This document shows positions 1 to 6,058 of a stretch of DNA of 12,537 nucleotides, one piece after another. The DNA lies in assembly GCA_003500135.1 (NCBI GenBank), contig DNTA01000076.1, forward strand, positions 1 to 12,537. Reading direction: 5' to 3'. Under the pieces are notes generated by a model. That model did not search any database and was not told the origin of the DNA. It was given only the letters and a program-made list of their open reading frames with translations. Both the position numbers and the translations under genes were made by a program. The number at the start of each line of letters is the position of its first letter. Within the stretch, counting starts at the first letter, position 1. The DNA comes from Cytophagales bacterium. Lineage in GTDB: Bacteria > Bacteroidota > Bacteroidia > Cytophagales > Cyclobacteriaceae.

Positions 1-1649
1 CCCTTTTTGGCGAGGTTTTCCATGACTTGCGTAGCCCAAACTGTGGGAATATGTGCCGCACTGCAAATTTTTAATAGTTCTTCCTGTACTATACCAACAT
101 TTTCCCAACCACATTCTATGGCCAGGTCACCTCTGGCTATCATTACGCCGATAGGCTTCATTCGCATGGCTTTCAGGAGTATCTTCACAATATTCCTAAA
201 ACCTGTCATGGTTTCTATTTTTAATACTACCCCTATTTCATTTAGCGCTCCAAGTTTTTCTATTTCATTTAATAACTCTTCTACATCACCTGGTTGATTA
301 ACGAATGACATATTGGCCACATCTGCATTTTTGATTACAAATTTCAGGTCTTCGCGATCCTTATTGGTGAGCCCTGATATGTTTAGGTCACTCAATGGAA
401 AGTTTATTCCTTTATCGGCCTTTAATTTTGACCCCAACTCTTTGGCATATGTGATATCAATGAGCAATTCTTCACTGGTATTTTCCAATATGCTACCAAC
501 GATTTTACCATCATCAAAAACAACCACATCGCCCTCTTTAACATATTCAAATACTTCAGAAGAAGTACAGGACACGTGGGCCATTTTCAACAGGTTCCCG
601 TCTTCATCGTAGGCAGCAGGTTCACCGGGCAGCACTTTTTTGTGTATGATCAACCTATCTCCTTTTTTAAGCCTGAGGAACTGCTCTAAAGGAGGTATTT
701 CACCAATCCTGTACGTACTCATTTCCTGCTCAAGGATCAATTCCATTCCGGTTTGTAAATATGCCGTATCATAACAGTTGACCCAGGCTACCTCACCCTC
801 AAGGTGGACAACCTTTAAATGACGCTTTTTGTCACGTGTATCCTTAAACATGATCAAATCCCCCACGCCGAGCTGTTCAATAAGATTTTTCGGTACAGGT
901 ATGTAAATGTTTTCCTCATCCGGAAACATTTGACCTTCCGGCAGCAACCCTGCCCTGCCCGGATTGGTTACTTGTCCCAGACTATTCCTCTCCGGTCGCA
1001 GGTGAGCAACTTTAGGGCCGGGTTCAATCACTCCCGTTCTGATTTTTGGCCCACCCAGGTCCATGGTGATTTTCGCTTTTTTTCCTGTTTTCTTCATTGC
1101 CATACGAGCATGCTCGATCATGGCCAGCCATTCGAATGAAGAATCATGTGCACAGTTGATCCTGATGGTATTCATACCTTTTTGCATCATGCCTAAAGAA
1201 AGCCCAGGGTCTGTGGCGGCCGAATCGGGTTGGGTGACCATAATTCGTACGGACCGTTTTTTACTTCTGTTTCCAAAAAGTTCCTTTGCATTTCGACGTG
1301 ACAACTTCTCGCTTTTCTTAATTGAAATTGCAGGTTTTCGCTTTTTAAAATCTTTCTTTTTTATTAACCGGTACAATATTTTTTTTGCAGCCAGTAAACT
1401 AGACATGACATGCCCTTCGGCGTTTTTCAATCCACTTAGGCCCTTGTTGAATAAAAATTGCTGCAACTCGGTAGTATCTTGTTTTCTAAAAGCCAGGTAG
1501 TGCACGAGATTTACGGCACTATAGTAGTACTCCGGATGCACCCTGGAAAGGTCCTCCTTATAATTCTCCTCATAATTATGACACGCATCTATTATGCCGT
1601 CAATGGTCTTGATCATTCGAATTATCCGGCTTTTGGTCGTAGGCTTCAT
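1..1649 (-). CDS. Pyruvate kinase-like enzyme, long form (3' end beyond window)
   Basis: The minus strand is open from an ATG at 1649 to the left edge (549 complete codons, no stop). Pyruvate kinase transfers phosphate from phosphoenolpyruvate to ADP in the last step of glycolysis, in the cytoplasm. Visible family motifs: TIRINCAHD (residues 161-169, with the catalytic Arg163 and the K+-site Asn165), MDLGGPKIRTG (196-206), KGINFP (413-418), LKIET (476-480, with the acid/base Lys477 and metal ligand Glu479), ARGDL (505-509, metal ligand Asp508) and WATQVME (538-544). Oddities: about 133 N-terminal residues, helical and Lys-rich, precede the first barrel strand. About 205 residues separate the first two barrel motifs from KGINFP, roughly twice the usual B domain. 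Lys202 stands where K+-dependent enzymes have Glu, and the K+-ligand Ser is Ala167. The core active site looks intact, so a working phosphotransferase is likely. The exact substrate is not proven and the C-terminal domain is not visible. Confidence 0.88.
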   Translation of the reverse strand, partial: MKPTTKSRIIRMIKTIDGIIDACHNYEENYKEDLSRVHPEYYYSAVNLVHYLAFRKQDTTELQQFLFNKGLSGLKNAEGHVMSSLLAAKKILYRLIKKKDFKKRKPAISIKKSEKLSRRNAKELFGNRSKKRSVRIMVTQPDSAATDPGLSLGMMQKGMNTIRINCAHDSSFEWLAMIEHARMAMKKTGKKAKITMDLGGPKIRTGVIEPGPKVAHLRPERNSLGQVTNPGRAGLLPEGQMFPDEENIYIPVPKNLIEQLGVGDLIMFKDTRDKKRHLKVVHLEGEVAWVNCYDTAYLQTGMELILEQEMSTYRIGEIPPLEQFLRLKKGDRLIIHKKVLPGEPAAYDEDGNLLKMAHVSCTSSEVFEYVKEGDVVVFDDGKIVGSILENTSEELLIDITYAKELGSKLKADKGINFPLSDLNISGLTNKDREDLKFVIKNADVANMSFVNQPGDVEELLNEIEKLGALNEIGVVLKIETMTGFRNIVKILLKAMRMKPIGVMIARGDLAIECGWENVGIVQEELLKICSAAHIPTVWATQVMENLAKK

Positions 1650-1666
1650 TCTGCTTAGATTTTTTA

Positions 1667-1700
1667 TAAAGATAGAAAAGATAAACCAGCCATATTCAAT
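1667..1700 (-). promoter_or_regulatory. Weak candidate promoter for the pyruvate kinase-like gene
   Basis: On the minus strand a TTG is followed after 22 bases by TATCTTTA, which matches the Bacteroidota -7 consensus TAnnTTTG at 7 of 8 positions. It ends 17 bases before the ATG at 1649, so the leader would be very short. A second near-match, TATCTTTT, lies a few bases upstream (1676-1683). The 128-bp divergent gap must hold promoters for both directions, but neither is strong by eye. Confidence 0.25.
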
Positions 1701-1777
1701 ATTGCACAACACTTTAAATTATCACATTATTCACTAACTTCAACTTGTCTTTTTCACGTGCCAAACACTTAAATATT

Positions 1778-2461
1778 ATGAAAACCAAACAAGAGCATTG
1801 CTATGACTATCCCCGTCCGGCAGTTAGTACCGATATACTTGTTTTCGGTATAGATGACCAAAGTATCCGTATTTTGTTGATAAAACGAAAAAATGAACCC
1901 TTCCAGAATAAATGGGCGCTACCCGGGGGATTTCTTGAAATGGATGAACCTGGACAAAATGGCGCGCTACGTGAATTAAAGGAAGAAACATCTCTTGAGC
2001 TGGAAGAATTACAGCATCTCGGTGCATATTCAGAACCAGACCGGGATCCCAGAGGCCGAATGATCTCTTTAGCCTATTACGAAATTGTACATTTGAACGA
2101 AATGGCAATACAAGCAGCAGACGATGCCAAAGAAGCGCAGTGGTTTGAGCTAAATGAATTGCCAGAACTGGCTTTTGATCATAAAAAAATGATTAATGAA
2201 GCTATTTTAGACATTCGCAGAAAAAGCATGACTGAAGGCTATTTGTTGCGTAAAACCGGCCATTCTTTTACCTTAAAGTGGTTGTATGACGTCCACCATA
2301 CATTATATATGACCAACTTATCTTTTTCTGAATTCAGATCGGCATGTCTTCAATCCAATATATTTTTGCATAAGGAAAGCGATGAAGAAGAGAAATATCA
2401 GGTTCTGGGCTTGTTTAGTATCAAAGATTTCCTTTCATTCTATTCGAACCTAATCGATTGA
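1778..2461 (+). CDS. Nudix-domain protein with NrtR-like C-terminal region
   Basis: This 227-residue protein starts at the ATG at 1778; the TTG 33 bases upstream is in frame but adds residues unlike the family. An N-terminal Nudix fold (about 15-145) carries a Nudix box from Gly51 to Leu73, with REL-KEE at 65-70. The metal-binding Glu residues are present and the usual Gly near the end of the box is Ser72. After the LAFDHKKMI segment (131-139), typical of ADP-ribose-type Nudix proteins, about 80 residues remain that include SFTLKWLYDV (163-172). This is the length and layout of NrtR-family regulators, which join a Nudix sensor to a winged helix and control NAD synthesis genes. The nicotinamidase-like gene starts 2 bp after its stop, which supports a link to NAD turnover. 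It may be a regulator that binds ADP-ribose, a hydrolase, or both. The Arg-rich motif that usually ends NrtR proteins is not evident. Confidence 0.8.
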   Translation: MKTKQEHCYDYPRPAVSTDILVFGIDDQSIRILLIKRKNEPFQNKWALPGGFLEMDEPGQNGALRELKEETSLELEELQHLGAYSEPDRDPRGRMISLAYYEIVHLNEMAIQAADDAKEAQWFELNELPELAFDHKKMINEAILDIRRKSMTEGYLLRKTGHSFTLKWLYDVHHTLYMTNLSFSEFRSACLQSNIFLHKESDEEEKYQVLGLFSIKDFLSFYSNLID

Positions 2462-2463
2462 CC

Positions 2464-3264
2464 ATGATAAAAAAAAGCCGTAAAAAGAATTTACTTCTCA
2501 TCATTGATATGCAGCACGACTTTGCCGCAAATGGCGGCAGTTTATACGTTCCAGGTGCAGAAGAAGATGTGTTAAGAGTTGCAAAGGTGATTGTGAAACA
2601 CGATAAAGCCATAGATCATATCATTTTTACTCAAGACACACATCACGTACTCGATATATCTCATCCCGGTTTTTGGAGAAATGAAAAGGGGGAATCACCT
2701 GAACCTTTTACAGAAATCAAAAGTATGCAGGTAGCGAAAGGTGAATGGATCCCTATCGAAGATACCGGATATGTGTTGAACTACCTTGAAAACCTTGAAG
2801 CGAAAGGCGAATTTCCTCATGTGGTTTGGCCAGAGCATTGCCTGATTGGAAGTGTAGGCCATGCCCTCGTGCCGCCACTGGTAGAAAAAGCTGCTGACTG
2901 GGCACGAAAAGGCAGAAGATATGAGGTAGTTCAAAAAGGTATTAATCCAATGACAGAACACTTCGGCGCTTTAAGAGCCAATGTGCCAATCGATGATGCC
3001 CCGGAAACACAACTCAACATGGCGCTTGTAGATCAATTACATCAATTTGAAAATATAATTATTGCCGGAGAAGCTAAAAGCCATTGTATAGCTAATACGC
3101 TCAAACAAATTCTGGAACTTGAAAAATACTCTTTCAATTTGACCGTACTGGATGATTGCATGTCACCTGTTCCCGGATTTGAAAAGATTGCCGACCCGAT
3201 TTATCAAAAAGCCAGAGATGCCGGGGTGCAGTTCATTAAGAGTAAAGACCTGATACTAACTTAA
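2464..3264 (+). CDS. Nicotinamidase/isochorismatase-family cysteine hydrolase
   Basis: A 266-residue cytoplasmic hydrolase starting at the ATG at 2464, 2 bp after the Nudix gene stop, so translation is probably coupled. Family features: IIDMQHDF (13-20) with catalytic Asp15; TQDTHH (57-61... Asp58, His60) with a following His67 as likely metal ligands; VWPEHCLIGS (121-130); VVQKGINP (155-162) with catalytic Lys158; and AGEAKSHCIANTL (201-213) with nucleophile Cys208. Nicotinamidases convert nicotinamide to nicotinate and ammonia for NAD salvage. The protein is longer than the common bacterial enzyme (about 180-220 residues), mainly through the segment around 70-115 and a long stretch before Lys158, so another amide substrate cannot be excluded. 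The neighbour with an NrtR-like layout favours the nicotinamide role. A terminator follows 38 bp after the stop. Confidence 0.85.
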   Translation: MIKKSRKKNLLLIIDMQHDFAANGGSLYVPGAEEDVLRVAKVIVKHDKAIDHIIFTQDTHHVLDISHPGFWRNEKGESPEPFTEIKSMQVAKGEWIPIEDTGYVLNYLENLEAKGEFPHVVWPEHCLIGSVGHALVPPLVEKAADWARKGRRYEVVQKGINPMTEHFGALRANVPIDDAPETQLNMALVDQLHQFENIIIAGEAKSHCIANTLKQILELEKYSFNLTVLDDCMSPVPGFEKIADPIYQKARDAGVQFIKSKDLILT

Positions 3265-3301
3265 GTCTTCTGTGGGGTTTGTCGAAAAAGGTTTGTTTAA
3301 A

Positions 3302-3332
3302 AAAAGCCCTTAGATAAAATCCAGGGGCTTTT
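3302..3332. terminator. Bidirectional intrinsic terminator between convergent genes
   Basis: AAAAGCCC (3302-3309) pairs with GGGCTTTT (3325-3332) around a 15-base loop. It has a run of A before and T after, so it can work in both directions. It sits between the plus-strand hydrolase (stop at 3264) and the minus-strand OmpH-like gene (stop at 3356), as expected for a shared terminator. Confidence 0.75.
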
Positions 3333-3355
3333 GTATCATTATTGTCAATATCTGA

Positions 3356-4006
3356 TTATTCTGATGCTGTAGTATCAGCAGCCGAAGTTTTCTTTTTATC
3401 ATCGCCGCCCGATTGTTCAATACGATACTCTTCATTCAGGCCTTTGATCACTTCATTGGTAATATCCAAAGCATCATCTGCATAAAGAATATTACTTCCT
3501 TTGCTGTAGAAGAGCACCATCTTCAACTTCTTGTCCTTGCCATAATCGCTGAGATAGGCCGCGATCTTATCATAAAGTTCGTTTTGCGATTTCGCATTTT
3601 CCTGCATCAGCTGGCTTTGCAACTGCTCACGTCTCATCAAAAGATTTTGTTCCCTTTGCTGAAGCTCCTCCTGCTTAGCCCTGGCCTGATTCATGGTCAT
3701 ACTGCCGGCAGTTTGTTGGAAAGTCTGTACTTCACGCTGGAAAACCTGCGCCTGGCCTTGTAGCTCTCTTTCCAGCCGTGAGCGCTTTCCTTCAAATTTA
3801 TCGGAAAGATCCTGGAAATATTTGTAATTGTTCAAAAGTGAGTCGGTATGTACATAGGCAATGGTTACATTTTCGGCAATGGCAGTTGAATCGACTGAAT
3901 CTTCCTCAGTCATTTCCATCGGGGAGGAACCACTGAAATGTAAAAAATACAGTACTCCTACTGCTACTAACAACACGATATTTAATACTAGGGATAAATT
4001 TTTCAC
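3356..4006 (-). CDS. OmpH/Skp-family periplasmic chaperone-like protein
   Basis: A 216-residue protein of the OmpH/Skp family, whose members hold unfolded outer-membrane proteins in the periplasm. Residues 5-24 form one hydrophobic segment with no clear cleavage site, so it is probably an inner-membrane anchor facing the periplasm rather than a cleaved signal. IAYVHTDSLLNNY (49-61) is the family's first strand and turn. A long Gln/Glu-rich coiled coil (about 65-150) forms the tentacles, and SKGSNILYADDALDITNEV (168-186) is the returning strand and last helix. A polar tail rich in Lys, Asp, Ser and Thr ends the chain. It has its own promoter at 4088-4118 and shares a terminator with the convergent gene downstream. 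The membrane anchor makes it a variant of the soluble Skp form; the exact client is unknown. Confidence 0.88.
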   Translation of the reverse strand: MKNLSLVLNIVLLVAVGVLYFLHFSGSSPMEMTEEDSVDSTAIAENVTIAYVHTDSLLNNYKYFQDLSDKFEGKRSRLERELQGQAQVFQREVQTFQQTAGSMTMNQARAKQEELQQREQNLLMRREQLQSQLMQENAKSQNELYDKIAAYLSDYGKDKKLKMVLFYSKGSNILYADDALDITNEVIKGLNEEYRIEQSGGDDKKKTSAADTTASE

Positions 4007-4065
4007 GTTTATATTATTTTTATTTCAAATCTTGATTCAGTACTACCCCAGGGCATACCAATATT

Positions 4066-4088
4066 GCGCTAAAACGAAGCTTCGGCGC
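4066..4088. repeat. Palindrome at the predicted start of OmpH-like transcription
   Basis: CGAAGCTTCG at 4075-4084 is a perfect 10-bp palindrome flanked by GCGC on both sides (4066-4069 and 4085-4088). It lies right where the promoter at 4088-4118 should start transcription, so it could be an operator. It could also be chance or part of a weak terminator for the rhomboid gene. No T-run follows it. Confidence 0.35.
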
Positions 4089-4118
4089 AAATATAAATAA
4101 AGATTATCAACAAGCAAT
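4088..4118 (-). promoter_or_regulatory. Bacteroidota-type promoter for the OmpH-like gene
   Basis: On the minus strand ATTG (complement of 4115-4118) is followed after 19 bases by TATATTTG (complement of 4088-4095). The second element is a perfect match to the Bacteroidota -7 consensus TAnnTTTG, and the spacing fits the family sigma factor. Transcription would start near 4080-4083, giving a leader of about 75 bases before the ATG at 4006. It lies between the rhomboid stop and the OmpH-like start, so that gene can be expressed independently of the rhomboid gene. Confidence 0.65.
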
Positions 4119-4130
4119 CATTGAAGCAGA

Positions 4131-4874
4131 TTAGGCCTGCTGGTCATCACCGGATGATTCCCTGGATTTTTCTATAAATGTGTAGGTAAACCTTGTGTCC
4201 TGACGATAAGTGTGGTTTTGAACGCCTTCCCATTCATCGTTTTGATCGATACTTTCGGACGCTCCCTTTCTATATTCCATTGGGTTCGAACGAATATTTA
4301 CGGTGGAAATCTCCTTTCTTCTGAAAAATATGGCCATGACCACCCCACAGAATGCACCCAAAAGGTGAGATTCCCACGACATTTCAGGCATATCCCGATT
4401 TGGGAATAACCCATAAACCATACCTCCGTAGAGCACAATCACGACTAGTGAAAGGGCCATTAGTTGTGTGTTTTTTCTTAATATTCCACTGCACAAAATA
4501 AATGCGGCAACACCGTAAATCACCCCGCTGGCGCCAATATGGTAGGCATCCCGTCCCACTGTCCAAACCCATAACCCAGTGGAGATATAGATCCATAACA
4601 GTACTTCCACAGCTATTTTTTCGTAGAAATAAAACAGCGCTACACCAAGAAAAATGATGGGAAATGTATTGGATAGCAAATGGTAGAAATCACCGTGTAC
4701 CAAAGGCCCTGTAAATATTCCGATGGCACCTTCCAGCGTTCTGGGCAAAATGCCCAAATGCCCCAGGTCATTACCAGTAGACCACTCAATCCCCTTTACC
4801 ATCCAAAGCAACAGTGTGAAGCCCAGGGTGAGATAAACAGCTTTTCTAAAGATATGTTGTTCCTTATTGTTCAA
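4131..4874 (-). CDS. Rhomboid-family intramembrane serine protease
   Basis: A 247-residue membrane protein. Rhomboids cut substrate proteins inside the lipid bilayer with a Ser-His pair. Here GASG (114-117) holds the nucleophile Ser116, and SWESHLLGAFCG (166-177) holds the His170 partner in a late membrane helix. The HxxxN motif of the active site is His65-Asn69. About six hydrophobic helices lie between residues 11 and 184; a polar tail of about 60 residues follows and is probably cytoplasmic. The best start is an unusual TTG at 4874: an in-frame TGA lies 9 bases upstream, and the next Met (25) would cut the first helix. An ATG 5 bases upstream is in another frame and stops after two codons. 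The gene follows the deacetylase-like gene by 57 bp on the same strand, so the two may be co-transcribed. Substrate unknown. Confidence 0.88.
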   Translation of the reverse strand: MNNKEQHIFRKAVYLTLGFTLLLWMVKGIEWSTGNDLGHLGILPRTLEGAIGIFTGPLVHGDFYHLLSNTFPIIFLGVALFYFYEKIAVEVLLWIYISTGLWVWTVGRDAYHIGASGVIYGVAAFILCSGILRKNTQLMALSLVVIVLYGGMVYGLFPNRDMPEMSWESHLLGAFCGVVMAIFFRRKEISTVNIRSNPMEYRKGASESIDQNDEWEGVQNHTYRQDTRFTYTFIEKSRESSGDDQQA

Positions 4875-4931
4875 ATCATTTCAGACCAAAATGAATATAC
4901 ATATTTTTCAACGCGATTTCCATAAAAATGA

Positions 4932-5834
4932 CTAGAAATACATTTCCTGCGCCAGACGGTATGTATTGGCATGAGCCTCAATAATATCAGCGATCCGTTC
5001 AGAATAACCTCCTCCCATGCTAACCATCACCGGAATATCATTTTTCCGGCATATTTCAAATACGAATTGATCACGTTCTTTACACCCTTCAATGGTTAAC
5101 CCCAGGCGTCCCAGTTTGTCAGTTTTTAACACGTCTACTCCTGATTGAAAAAACACGAAGCCGGGCTCCTGCTCCTGTATGAGCCTGGGCAAATGATTTT
5201 TAAGCTCCTTAAGATATAACCTGTCATCCGTCCCATCAGCCAGGTCAACATCCAGGTCAGAATTTTCCTTTTTCAGAGGATAATTACGTTCACCATGCAT
5301 GCTGAAGGTAAACACCCACGGCTCATTCCGGAATATCTCGGCAGTGCCATTTCCCTGATGAACATCGAGGTCAACTACCAATACTTTTTCCACCAACAAC
5401 TGATCCAGTAAAAATTTCGCGGCTATAGCTATGTCATTAAGCAGGCAAAAACCCTCGCCCCGGTCGGTAAAAGCATGGTGCGTTCCGCCTGCAATATTCA
5501 TGGCAACGCCGTGCTCCAAAGCAAAAAGAGCGCCTTTGACAGTGCCTCCAGCAATTTCCACTTCCCTTCGCACCAAAGATGGACTGTAGGGAAAACCAGT
5601 CCTTCTGATTTCCGCTTTGTCCAAGCCTCCATGCTGAAGCTTATCCCAGTAATCTTTCCTGTGCACCTGCAATATCTCTTTATCCACTACTGCCTCCGGG
5701 CTGAAAAAATTGTCTCTATTGACTGTTCCTTCGTATAACAATTGTTCCGGAAGAAGTGTATATTTTTCCATCGGAAAACGGTGGCCCTCAGGTAAGGGAT
5801 GATGATAGTGTTCGTTCCAGGCTATTTTGAGCAT
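4932..5834 (-). CDS. Histone deacetylase-superfamily enzyme, class IV-like
   Basis: A 300-residue cytoplasmic zinc hydrolase of the arginase/deacetylase fold. Enzymes of this family remove acetyl groups from lysine side chains, polyamines or related small amides. All key residues can be seen: the His119-His120 pair in GGTHHAF (116-122), the zinc ligands Asp157 and His159 in DLDVHQGNGT (155-164), Asp234 in SGVDVL (231-236), and the catalytic Tyr277 in GGGY (274-277). HRFPMEKYTLL near the N-terminus (18-28) and the DLDVHQGNG form resemble the class IV (HDAC11-like) bacterial branch. The length is normal for that branch and the gene looks intact. The ATG at 5834 is the only sensible start. Rhomboid follows 57 bp downstream. 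The substrate cannot be told from sequence; protein lysine, acetylpolyamine or a longer acyl group are all possible. Confidence 0.9.
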   Translation of the reverse strand: MLKIAWNEHYHHPLPEGHRFPMEKYTLLPEQLLYEGTVNRDNFFSPEAVVDKEILQVHRKDYWDKLQHGGLDKAEIRRTGFPYSPSLVRREVEIAGGTVKGALFALEHGVAMNIAGGTHHAFTDRGEGFCLLNDIAIAAKFLLDQLLVEKVLVVDLDVHQGNGTAEIFRNEPWVFTFSMHGERNYPLKKENSDLDVDLADGTDDRLYLKELKNHLPRLIQEQEPGFVFFQSGVDVLKTDKLGRLGLTIEGCKERDQFVFEICRKNDIPVMVSMGGGYSERIADIIEAHANTYRLAQEMYF

Positions 5835-6058
5835 TCAATAAGATTTACATTACAATAATCTCCCGAATCCAATTTTTGTTTGAAATCGAAGGAGGCATGT
5901 TCATTGGAATGGATAAGACCAATACTTCAAAACTATCAAATGTAATTGACCTGTAGGATTTTGGAAATATTTAAATTATTTGCCATACACTTTTGCACGA
6001 TGTTTGCTAAGGGTTGATATGAATTTTTTTGATTTTACCATTTCAAGCCGGGATTTAT

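Noticed and set aside
7..1658. Plus-strand open frames of 66-145 codons across the left end
   Set aside because: They lie opposite the pyruvate kinase-like gene, whose minus-strand frame is open throughout and full of family motifs; the plus-strand products show no known pattern.
1745..1777. TTG start for the Nudix protein
   Set aside because: The ATG at 1778 gives the expected N-terminus; the extra 11 residues match nothing and the TTG has no better ribosome site.
6029..6058. TTG start for the large secreted protein
   Set aside because: Starting there would put ten extra residues before the signal peptide; the ATG at 6059 gives a standard one.
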